Positions 23,600 to 33,056 of a stretch of 64,000 bases of DNA are shown piece after piece. The notes under the pieces were generated by a model. That model did not search any database, had not been told where the DNA came from, and saw only the letters and a program-made list of their open reading frames with translations. The position numbers and the translations under genes were made by a program. The number at the start of each line of letters is the position of its first letter. Positions within the stretch are counted from its first letter, which is position 1. The stretch is from NCBI GenBank assembly GCA_022508805.1, contig JAFLUM010000003.1, positions 111,745 to 175,744 of the forward strand, read 5' to 3'. The stretch is from Oscillospiraceae bacterium. Lineage in GTDB: Bacteria; Bacillota; Clostridia; Oscillospirales; Acutalibacteraceae.

Positions 23600-23677
23600 G
23601 GTGGGTATAGCTTAGTTGGTTAAAGCGCCAGTTTGTGGCACTGGAGACCGTCGGTTCGAATCCGACTATCCACCCCA
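23600..23677 (+). tRNA. tRNA-His(GTG)
   Basis: Acceptor GTGGGTA/TATCCAC with extra G at -1, anticodon GTG, encoded CCA. Confidence 0.94.
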
Positions 23678-23688
23678 CTCAAAAATCT

Positions 23689-23720
23689 CTCCGCCTTTCA
23701 TAGCGATTCGGCGGAGTTTT
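23689..23720 (+). terminator. terminator-like hairpin between tRNA-His and tRNA-Gln
   Basis: CTCCGCC...GGCGGAG followed by TTTT. Confidence 0.5.
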
Positions 23721-23726
23721 AAATAT

Positions 23727-23801
23727 TGGGGTGTCGTCAAGCGGTAAGACACAGCACTTTGACTGCTGCATTCGTAGGTTCGAATCCTGCCACCCCAGCC
23801 A
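23727..23801 (+). tRNA. tRNA-Gln(TTG)
   Basis: Acceptor TGGGGTG/CACCCCA, anticodon loop CTTTGAC, encoded CCA. Confidence 0.95.
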
Positions 23802-23803
23802 CG

Positions 23804-23832
23804 AAAAAAGACACCGTATGGTGTCTTTTTTC
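23804..23832 (+). terminator. terminator of tRNA cluster
   Basis: AAAAAAGACACC-gtat-GGTGTCTTTTTT. Confidence 0.85.
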
Positions 23833-23835
23833 GAA

Positions 23836-24015
23836 TGATGTGTTCCGCTTGCGCGGAACGTGATGCGTCCTTCGGACGTGATGTTGCCTGCGGCAATGAT
23901 GTGTGCCTTCGGCACATGATGCGGAACACATTGCATCACTGCGACCGCAAGGAGCAACATCATTATGCGCAGCATAACATCACTTGCCGCATAGCGGCAA
24001 ACTTCACTTTGCAAA
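23836..24015. repeat. array of short hairpins separated by TGATG (left half) and CATCA (right half)
   Basis: GTTCCGC-ttgc-GCGGAAC, CGTCC-ttc-GGACG, TTGCC-tgc-GGCAA, TGTGCC-ttc-GGCACA, then TTATGC-gca-GCATAA and TTGCCGC-ata-GCGGCAA; five exact TGATG spacers, three exact CATCA spacers. Confidence 0.85.
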
Positions 24016-24073
24016 TCCCATTATTCTTTATGTCACTAATAACATAATTCCCCGCAAATACGGCAAATAACAA

Positions 24074-24104
24074 AAAATCCCTTGATATCACTCAAGGGAT
24101 TTTG
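24074..24104. terminator. bidirectional terminator
   Basis: AAAATCCCTTGA-tatcac-TCAAGGGATTTT. Confidence 0.75.
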
Positions 24105-24129
24105 TCATTTATAGATTTAAGGTGTAGGA

Positions 24130-25098
24130 TTATTTTCGAAAAAGTGACTTAATATGGGAACAGCCGCAGATAAAGAATTCTTTTGAAAGAATAACATACA
24201 AAAAGCCTATGGTTCCGCCTATGAGAACATCACTAAAGAAATGGGCGCCCACCATAATTCTGCTGACTGCTACCAACGCTGTGAATAAAAATGCGCCTAT
24301 CCACACGGCAGCTTTTTTCCATTTGTCCTTTACATTTAAAATATCAACAACTGTCGTTAAATAAAATGTCGCTGCGGCAGCTCTGGTGTGACCGCTGGGG
24401 AATGATTTATATGCGTCCGTAGTGCCGAAAAGTGTGAGCATCATCTCTTTATCCGGCTGACCGTTTGCTACATACCAACGGGTGTATCCCGAAAAATCGT
24501 TTATGGTGTTCATTGCACGGTAGCGCATACGTCCCATGGGTTCTTTTATTATCTGAACCGTGAGTACCGCCGCAATCATGGCGAAAAGCGTAATAAACGA
24601 AAACTTAAGCAGCTTTTTTATACTGTCATCGGAGAAATTATTTACCGCAAGGGTGGCAAAAACAGTGGTAAGAATCCCTAAAAATGCGACAACTCCCAAT
24701 ATAAAAGTCGGAAGGCTGCCGTCAACGGTTTCAAAATGACGGAAGATATATTTGAACATCTCCTTAAACCACGCAGAGTACAATATGCAGCTTCCCATAA
24801 GACAAATTGCCTGCAGAACTGTTTTAAATGCTTTATTTTCCCAAAATCGGGTAATGTAAATAAGAATTATTTGTGCAGCGAAGGCACCGATAAAATATTC
24901 GGGTGAAGTGCCTATCGTTTCAAATACAACGCCGAAAATGTCATCTGCGTAATATTGCCCTTGTGGAAGAGAAAATTTTGTAAGAAAGGTACTCACTTGC
25001 AAATCGGTGAACGTGGCGGTTATAAGCAGACCGCCGAAAATCAGCATAAACAGACATACGCTGATGACTGTTCTCTTTTTTAAATTCATAAAAACCAA
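24130..25098 (-). CDS. PAP2 superfamily phosphatase, multi-pass membrane protein
   Basis: KEPMGRMRYR, SFPSGHTRAAAATFY, SRIMVGAHFFSDVLIGG phosphatase motifs. Confidence 0.88.
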   Translation of the reverse strand: MVFMNLKKRTVISVCLFMLIFGGLLITATFTDLQVSTFLTKFSLPQGQYYADDIFGVVFETIGTSPEYFIGAFAAQIILIYITRFWENKAFKTVLQAICLMGSCILYSAWFKEMFKYIFRHFETVDGSLPTFILGVVAFLGILTTVFATLAVNNFSDDSIKKLLKFSFITLFAMIAAVLTVQIIKEPMGRMRYRAMNTINDFSGYTRWYVANGQPDKEMMLTLFGTTDAYKSFPSGHTRAAAATFYLTTVVDILNVKDKWKKAAVWIGAFLFTALVAVSRIMVGAHFFSDVLIGGTIGFLYVILSKEFFICGCSHIKSLFRK

Positions 25099-25235
25099 CT
25101 CCCTATATTATGGTACGATTATATCTTTAAGATAAATAAAAGTCAATATCCGTTGCACCGGCTAATTCAAATTGTCATTTTTAGGACTTGCAACGGAAAA
25201 ACACCTTTCGCATATACTGTCGGGAGGTGTTTTTT

Positions 25236-25931
25236 ATGTTACTGTCTTTTATTCAAAGTATTTCGACAAATCTTTTGTATTTTATGCTCCATCTTTCCTC
25301 GAACAATTCCTTTGAAAAGCCGCTGTCGGCGAAAGAGGAAAAAGAGGAGCTTATACGCTTTCACCGCGACGGCGATATTGAGGCACGCAACCGCCTTGTA
25401 AACCACAATATGCGGCTTGTGGCTCACATAATCAAAAAATACTACTCAAATTATTCCGACCAGGAGGACGTAATCTCCATAGGCACAATAGGGCTTATTA
25501 AAGGCATAAACACATTCGACTACACAAAGGGCACACGCCTTGCTACTTATGCCTCACGCTGTATCGAAAATGAAATTTTTATGTATTTCCGTTCCCGAAA
25601 AAAAAGCGCACAGGAAATATCTATGAACGAGCCGATAGATACCGACAGTGAGGGCAATCCGCTTACATTTACCGATATTATTTACAGCGATGAGACCGTT
25701 TTCGACGATGTGGATATGAAAATAAAAACCGAAAAGCTGTACGGCTATCTTGAAAGTATAAAAGATCCCCGTGACCGCAAAATTCTCATTATGCGTTACG
25801 GACTTTACGATACAGACCCCCTTACACAGCGTGAGATTGCAAAAAAGCTGAGCATCTCCCGCTCTTATGTATCGCGAATCGAGAAAAAAGCGCTCGGTGA
25901 GCTGCGCAGACTGTTCAATGTTAATGATTAA
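25236..25931 (+). CDS. sigK: sporulation sigma factor K (intact, with hydrophobic pro-region)
   Basis: [109 protein letters not shown] pro-region. Confidence 0.9.
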   Translation: MLLSFIQSISTNLLYFMLHLSSNNSFEKPLSAKEEKEELIRFHRDGDIEARNRLVNHNMRLVAHIIKKYYSNYSDQEDVISIGTIGLIKGINTFDYTKGTRLATYASRCIENEIFMYFRSRKKSAQEISMNEPIDTDSEGNPLTFTDIIYSDETVFDDVDMKIKTEKLYGYLESIKDPRDRKILIMRYGLYDTDPLTQREIAKKLSISRSYVSRIEKKALGELRRLFNVND

Positions 25932-26107
25932 TATGCAATTTTTAACAAATAAAAATTCATAAAAACATAAAAAATACTTAAATATGCATAAATTTTTATG
26001 ATTTTTGCAATTTTTCAAAAAAATCCGCCAAAAATGTTTGACTTACACTTTATATTATGATAGAATTTCTCTTGTATTTTTTTACTAAATTCCATTTAGC
26101 GAGGTAG

Positions 26108-27457
<1,350 letters not shown>

Positions 27458-27487
27458 TATTCCGAAAATCAAATAAATTCTTTACAT

Positions 27488-27515
27488 ATCCTCGCTTCAC
27501 GGCGAGGATTTTTTT
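27488..27515 (+). terminator. terminator after gdhA
   Basis: ATCCTCGC-ttcacg-GCGAGGAT followed by T-run. Confidence 0.85.
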
Positions 27516-27580
27516 GCACGAATATTGAAATGAGACGTCATTCTTGATATAATTACTCTATTATTATTTCAGAGGTATTT

Positions 27581-30286
27581 TTGATGAATTCAGTAACGGA
27601 AAAAATGAACAAATTACTCGGCAAGTGGGGTCCGTATTCCAAAAAATACAGCGGTATTTCCCGAATTGTCGACCATGAAAACGAGGACGGAGTGCGCTTT
27701 GACCTGGTCGTAAGTCCTGCCATAGAAAATGCCGACAGCCGTGTGCCCAACGTGACCGTTCCCACAGGCGTTCACCCGTGGGAGGCGAAAAGCGATTATT
27801 CTTTTTATTCTTACAGATATGACCTTGAGTGGAAGGACAGAGTATACGCCGATGTGTCATTTACAAAGCTTGACTCTGAAAGTGTGCTTGTCCGCACAGA
27901 GTTTGTCAATAATACGGATATTATACAAATCTGTCTTTTAAATCTGTTCTCGGCAATAGAGTACCCCAATGTGCTTTTATGCACTCCCGTTCTGCCCCCA
28001 AAAAGCATATTTATAAAGGCGCTCGACTATAAAAGCTACGAGTACAACACTGACCGTCCGTGGGACAGACAGACTATTGATGCAATGAAAAAAGGCGAGT
28101 TTTTCGATGACGGATTTACCTATCACAGGGGACTGGGCGACCGCTCGCACAACCGTTATATTCTTCCGCCCTTTGCAAAATTAGGTGAGGAAAAAGGCGA
28201 CAGAATAGTATATGAATTCGACAGTCCGTATGCTTTTTCAGACCCTGTTCTGACTGTACGCTACCGCACCACCGACAATAAAATCAGCAGATTTACATTG
28301 AACGGAGAAAGCATAGTGTTCCCCGCTGCGGATGATATGGGCATTATCACCGTACCGTTCAAGATTAAAGAGAAAAATAACAGTATTACCCTCATTTCAG
28401 AGGGAGGCGGAGGCATTGAGTTTGATTTTTTTGCCGTAACCGAAAAGGGTGAAGATGTTACCGTCAAAACCGAAAAGCACAATTGCTATCCTCAAATCGA
28501 GATTTCAGAATGTGACGGTAAGCTCGTTTCATATAAATATGACGGCGTGTCCGACAAGTTTTATGTAAAGACCTTTAACTCAAGCACCCGTTGCCGCGAC
28601 TTTGACACAGGTTGTCTGGAGGACAGCCCCACCGCGCGTATATCTCAGCCGGATGAGAGCTTTCAGAATATGCTTGAGACATTCTCAGGCTCATTTTCCG
28701 AAAAGCACAGCGATGAAGGTTTTTATCACAACACCGTCGTCCATACACTTTATGTACAGCCGCATACGACCCATACGGAATATGCCGTTATATCCTACGG
28801 TAAAACAGATTATAAATCTGCAGAGGATTATGAAAAAATATACTCCGATGCTTGCAATTCACTTGAACAGCTTGAACTTACCGATGCAGGTAAAAAATAT
28901 GAGCTGTCAAATAAAATTTTGCGTGCAACCGTATTCCAAAACGTGGTTTATCCGCTTTACCGCCACGGTGAGTACGTGCTCCACCATACGCCCGGCAAAC
29001 GCTGGGACTCATTCTATACATGGGATTCAGGCTTTATCGGTCTTGATATGCTGGAGTTCGCTCCCACGGTTGCCGATTACATTCTCGACACCTATTTAAG
29101 TACCGAGGATAACCCCGACTACGCATTTTTACTCCACGGTTCACCTGTGCCCGTGCATATTTATCAGTATCTTGAAATGCTCAAACGGGCAGGGGATAAA
29201 AGGTCATTGTTGGCTTACTATGACCGCGTCAAGCTGTTTTACGATTTCCTTGCAGGTAAAATCAACGGCTCAACAACTGCAAAATTCAAAAGCGGTCTGA
29301 CCACCACCTTTGACTACTTTTATAATTGCAGCGGTATGGACGACCTGCCGCCGCAAAAGGAAATGTATAGGCTCGGTATTCAAAAATATACAACTCCCGT
29401 CATATCCTCGTGTCAGGTCATAAGATGCGCCAAAATCCTTTATATGGCGGCAGATCTTCTCGGTAAAGAGGACGACAAGAACACATATCTTCAAGATATT
29501 TCACGCATTTCCGACGCACTGCAAAAATACTCTTGGGACGAAAACAGCGGATATTTTTCATATGTAATTCATAACGGTGACGGCGAATATTCAGATATTT
29601 TCAAAACAGAGCAGGGCGAAAACCTCAATAAAACTATGGACGGCATTTACCCCATAATCGCGGGTGCAGTTACGCCTGCACAGCGTGACAGAATACTTGG
29701 TCACCTTAAAAGCGATGACGAAATGTTCAGCTCCGTAGGTATCAGCGCCGTTGATAAAAGTGCATCCTACTATATCACGAACGGTTATTGGAACGGTAAC
29801 GTGTGGTTCTCACATCAGTGGTTCGTGTGGAAAACTATGCTGGATTTAGGCGAGACAGATTTTGCCTTCAAAATTGCCGAAACTGCCCTTAACGCTTGGA
29901 AGCGTGAGGTGGAGTACTCCTACTACACCTTCGAAATGCTCAACATAACCTCAGGCAGAGGCGGCTGGTTCCATAATTTCGGCGGACTTTCAACGCCCAT
30001 AAATATTTGGACAAACGCCTATTTTAAGCCGAAAACCCTTTCATCGGGCTTTGACGTTATGGTGATGAACCAAAAGTTCAACGATGATGCCTCCGAAGCC
30101 GAATTCAGACTTAAATACTACGGAAATAATGAGAAATACTCCCTAATAGCCGTGATGAACGACAAAAAAGAAAATTACGAGGTATATATAAACGGCAAAA
30201 AAGCCGATTTCGTATTGCGAAATCGGGGACTGATCGAAATAACCCTTTCGGGAACGGAAAAGGACATTGAAATCAAAATAAAATGA
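27581..30286 (+). CDS. (alpha/alpha)6-barrel glycoside hydrolase, GH63/MGH1-like
   Basis: KRWDSFYTWDSGFIGLDMLEF, ITNGYWNGNVWFSHQWFVWKTMLDLG, GRGGWFHNFGGLSTPINIWTNAYF; no signal peptide. Confidence 0.7.
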   Translation: MMNSVTEKMNKLLGKWGPYSKKYSGISRIVDHENEDGVRFDLVVSPAIENADSRVPNVTVPTGVHPWEAKSDYSFYSYRYDLEWKDRVYADVSFTKLDSESVLVRTEFVNNTDIIQICLLNLFSAIEYPNVLLCTPVLPPKSIFIKALDYKSYEYNTDRPWDRQTIDAMKKGEFFDDGFTYHRGLGDRSHNRYILPPFAKLGEEKGDRIVYEFDSPYAFSDPVLTVRYRTTDNKISRFTLNGESIVFPAADDMGIITVPFKIKEKNNSITLISEGGGGIEFDFFAVTEKGEDVTVKTEKHNCYPQIEISECDGKLVSYKYDGVSDKFYVKTFNSSTRCRDFDTGCLEDSPTARISQPDESFQNMLETFSGSFSEKHSDEGFYHNTVVHTLYVQPHTTHTEYAVISYGKTDYKSAEDYEKIYSDACNSLEQLELTDAGKKYELSNKILRATVFQNVVYPLYRHGEYVLHHTPGKRWDSFYTWDSGFIGLDMLEFAPTVADYILDTYLSTEDNPDYAFLLHGSPVPVHIYQYLEMLKRAGDKRSLLAYYDRVKLFYDFLAGKINGSTTAKFKSGLTTTFDYFYNCSGMDDLPPQKEMYRLGIQKYTTPVISSCQVIRCAKILYMAADLLGKEDDKNTYLQDISRISDALQKYSWDENSGYFSYVIHNGDGEYSDIFKTEQGENLNKTMDGIYPIIAGAVTPAQRDRILGHLKSDDEMFSSVGISAVDKSASYYITNGYWNGNVWFSHQWFVWKTMLDLGETDFAFKIAETALNAWKREVEYSYYTFEMLNITSGRGGWFHNFGGLSTPINIWTNAYFKPKTLSSGFDVMVMNQKFNDDASEAEFRLKYYGNNEKYSLIAVMNDKKENYEVYINGKKADFVLRNRGLIEITLSGTEKDIEIKIK

Positions 30287-30288
30287 TT

Positions 30289-30624
30289 TTAACTCGTATA
30301 ATCCTCAATGATTTTTTGCAGCTCTTCGGTTGAATTTGCTATGATACCGTTTTTCAACAGCTCACGGTCAGTATCGGGTAAAATCGCAGTGAAAGAATCG
30401 TATATTTCAAGAGGGAATTTTTCTTCGTTTTTAAAAACTGCGATTTTTCCCTCGTATTCCGAGACAATGTAATAATCGCTTTGTACAGTGTCGGAGTTTT
30501 CGGGTACAGCACGGCTGTTATCCGTATAAATCATAATAAAAAGCAGTATGAATGAAGAAATGCAAACGGCTGAAAACAACGCTGTTTTGGTATTTTTATT
30601 TCTCAATATTGTCACTTCCCTCAA
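30289..30624 (-). CDS. small membrane-anchored hypothetical protein
   Basis: 111 aa, N-terminal TM, then YIVSEYEGKIAVFKNEEKFPLEIYDSFTAILPDTDRELLKNGI. Confidence 0.6.
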   Translation of the reverse strand: MREVTILRNKNTKTALFSAVCISSFILLFIMIYTDNSRAVPENSDTVQSDYYIVSEYEGKIAVFKNEEKFPLEIYDSFTAILPDTDRELLKNGIIANSTEELQKIIEDYTS

Positions 30625-30740
30625 CTCTATTATTTCAAAATAATTACAAATTATTAAAAATTGTTAAAATATGAAAAAATGCTAAACATTTTCGGATATT
30701 TGTGCTATACTTAAATTAACAGTAGCTTCGGAGGAAGATT

Positions 30741-33044
30741 ATGAGAAAAAAGACTTCAAAACAGAACAGCAAAATGTCCCCGAAAGCCAAAGCGATTCTT
30801 AAAGCGCTCTTAGCAGTAGGATTTACAGGTTTTATGATTTGTCTTATTATCGGCTCATATGTTTTGCACGATATGGTCAAATCGGTCAACGGCGAAAGCC
30901 TTGTTGATCTTGAGTTCTATAAGCAAAATCAAGACCAGACCACGATCATTTATGTCTATGACGGGGAGAATAATCCCGTTGAACTCACCCGCCTCCACGG
31001 CGAGCAGAACCGTGTGTGGGTCGATTTGGACGATATGTCCGAGTGGATGGGCAAGGCGTTCGTCGCGTTAGAGGATAAGCGGTTTTACGAGCATCACGGT
31101 GTTGACTGGGTAAGAACCGTTTTAGGTGTTATTAAAAATAAGTTTAAACAGGGCGGATCTACCATTACTCAGCAGCTTATTAAAAACCTGACGGGCGAAA
31201 ACGACAGGACAATAAGCCGAAAATATTACGAAATTATTTCCGCTCTCAATCTTGAAAAGAATTATGACGATAAAGACGTTATCCTTGAAGCGTATCTTAA
31301 TACGATTTATTTAAGCCACGGCTGCTACGGAGTGCAAACCGCGGCTGAAAAGTATTTCGGTAAAGATGTTTCGGAGCTTAATCTTGCTGAATGTGCCTCT
31401 CTCGCTGTCATTACCCAAACACCTGCGGATTATGATCCGTTGTGGCAGCCCGAGAATAATAAGAAACGCCAAGAACTGTGCCTTAAATATATGCTTGAGC
31501 AGGGTATGATCACCCAAGAGCAGCATGACGAGGCTGTGGCGTATGAGCTGGTATTTACAAACAGTGAAAAATATGTGGCGGACGATGAGGACGACACCGT
31601 AACCGCCGAAGAAAATGAGATCCAAAGCTACTATACCGATTACGTTATTAGCTCCGTAATAAGAGACTTAAAGGAGCAAGGCTACTCAAACTACGAAGCG
31701 ACGAAAATGATTTATTCCGGCGGACTTCGCATTTATTCATCGGTCGATACCCGTATTCAGGAGATCGCCGAGGACGTATACGTTCACCGTACAAATTTCC
31801 CGAGTCAGCGCGTAAGCTCCACAGATGATTTGTATCAATCCGCCATGACGATAATGGATTACAAGGGCAGAATCGTCGCAATGGTCGGCGGAGCAGGCGA
31901 AAAAACGCAGAACCGCACAAACAACCGTGCCGTTTCGGCTGTGCGACAGCCGGGTTCATCAATTAAGCCTCTCAGCGTTTATGCACCGGCTATTGAAGAA
32001 GATTACGCCACATGGTCAACGCTTGTGCAAAATTACGGTATTATCTGGAGAGGCAACAGATGGCCGGAAAATTACGGCGGAAGTCTCGGCTCGCCTGACA
32101 GTTATGTTACCGTTCAGTACGCGATAGCTATTTCTTATAATACCGTAGCAGCTCAGCTTTTGATGAAACTCGGCTTTGAAACGAGCTATGATTATCTTAC
32201 AAATAAATTCCATATAACGACGCTCGTTGACGGCGAGGACAACACTCAACCGTCGGCAATGGCAACGGGAGGTACACACGGCGGTGTTACAACGCTGCAA
32301 ATGGCGGCGGCCTTTGCCGCTTTCGGCAACGGCGGAAAATATTATAAGCCGTATTGCTATGACTATGTTACCGACAGTACAGGAAATATAATTCTCCAAA
32401 ATGTTTCGCAGGACGGCGAACCGCAGGGCGAGCAGGTAATCTCACCCGAAACGGCTTACGTTATGAATGAGATGATGCGTACCGTATTTGTAGGCGCCGG
32501 AGGAACCGGACGCGGCTACGGTGTCAGCGGTTTCACCACATTCGGTAAAACAGGTACCTCAAGTGCCAACAATGACCGTTGGTGCGTTGCAGGTACGCCC
32601 TATTACGTGGCTGCCGTGTGGTTCGGTTATGATTATAATAAGGAAGTCAAAGCAAGCGGCAATCCGTCAGGTCTAATATTTAAAACGGTTATGGACCGCG
32701 TGCACAAAAATCTTGCACCTAAATCCTTTGAGAGGAATACCGATCAGGCGGTACAGCGTACTTACTGTACAGAAACGGGACTTCTTGCCGGTGACGGCTG
32801 CTATTCAAAGGCATCAGGCTGGTACAAGGTGTCTAATCTTCCTGCAACGTGTACCAAGTGCGGCGGCGCTCCGGAAGAACCGACCGAGGAAGGAACTACA
32901 CAGGCATCAGGTGATAATACGCCGAAGCCTCCCGTCGAGGCGACTAATCCTCAGGAGACTACCACAAAAGTTGCGGAAACTACTGCACCCGTGACTACAC
33001 CCCCCGCACCACCCGTGACCGAACCGGCGGAAGAAGGAGAATAA
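30741..33044 (+). CDS. bifunctional class A penicillin-binding protein 1A
   Basis: Transglycosylase EDKRFYEHHGVDWVRT...GGSTITQQLIKNL and transpeptidase PGSSIKPL, KTGTSSANNDRWCVAGTPYY. Confidence 0.92.
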   Translation: MRKKTSKQNSKMSPKAKAILKALLAVGFTGFMICLIIGSYVLHDMVKSVNGESLVDLEFYKQNQDQTTIIYVYDGENNPVELTRLHGEQNRVWVDLDDMSEWMGKAFVALEDKRFYEHHGVDWVRTVLGVIKNKFKQGGSTITQQLIKNLTGENDRTISRKYYEIISALNLEKNYDDKDVILEAYLNTIYLSHGCYGVQTAAEKYFGKDVSELNLAECASLAVITQTPADYDPLWQPENNKKRQELCLKYMLEQGMITQEQHDEAVAYELVFTNSEKYVADDEDDTVTAEENEIQSYYTDYVISSVIRDLKEQGYSNYEATKMIYSGGLRIYSSVDTRIQEIAEDVYVHRTNFPSQRVSSTDDLYQSAMTIMDYKGRIVAMVGGAGEKTQNRTNNRAVSAVRQPGSSIKPLSVYAPAIEEDYATWSTLVQNYGIIWRGNRWPENYGGSLGSPDSYVTVQYAIAISYNTVAAQLLMKLGFETSYDYLTNKFHITTLVDGEDNTQPSAMATGGTHGGVTTLQMAAAFAAFGNGGKYYKPYCYDYVTDSTGNIILQNVSQDGEPQGEQVISPETAYVMNEMMRTVFVGAGGTGRGYGVSGFTTFGKTGTSSANNDRWCVAGTPYYVAAVWFGYDYNKEVKASGNPSGLIFKTVMDRVHKNLAPKSFERNTDQAVQRTYCTETGLLAGDGCYSKASGWYKVSNLPATCTKCGGAPEEPTEEGTTQASGDNTPKPPVEATNPQETTTKVAETTAPVTTPPAPPVTEPAEEGE

Positions 33045-33056
33045 CAATTGAGAGTG

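Noticed and set aside
23836-24015. Possible CRISPR array
   Set aside because: The repeated part is only 5 nt, the intervening units are self-complementary hairpins, spacing is irregular and there are no cas genes.
23666-24047. Several overlapping ORFs (minus 23666-23929, 23679-24014, 23737-23931; plus 23835-24047) across the tRNA-Gln and hairpin array
   Set aside because: They read through a tRNA gene, a terminator and repetitive hairpins, have odd His/Cys/Arg composition and no supporting RBS; not real coding.
25236-25931. skin-like insertion in sigK
   Set aside because: The gene is continuous from pro-region to region 4; no interruption seen.
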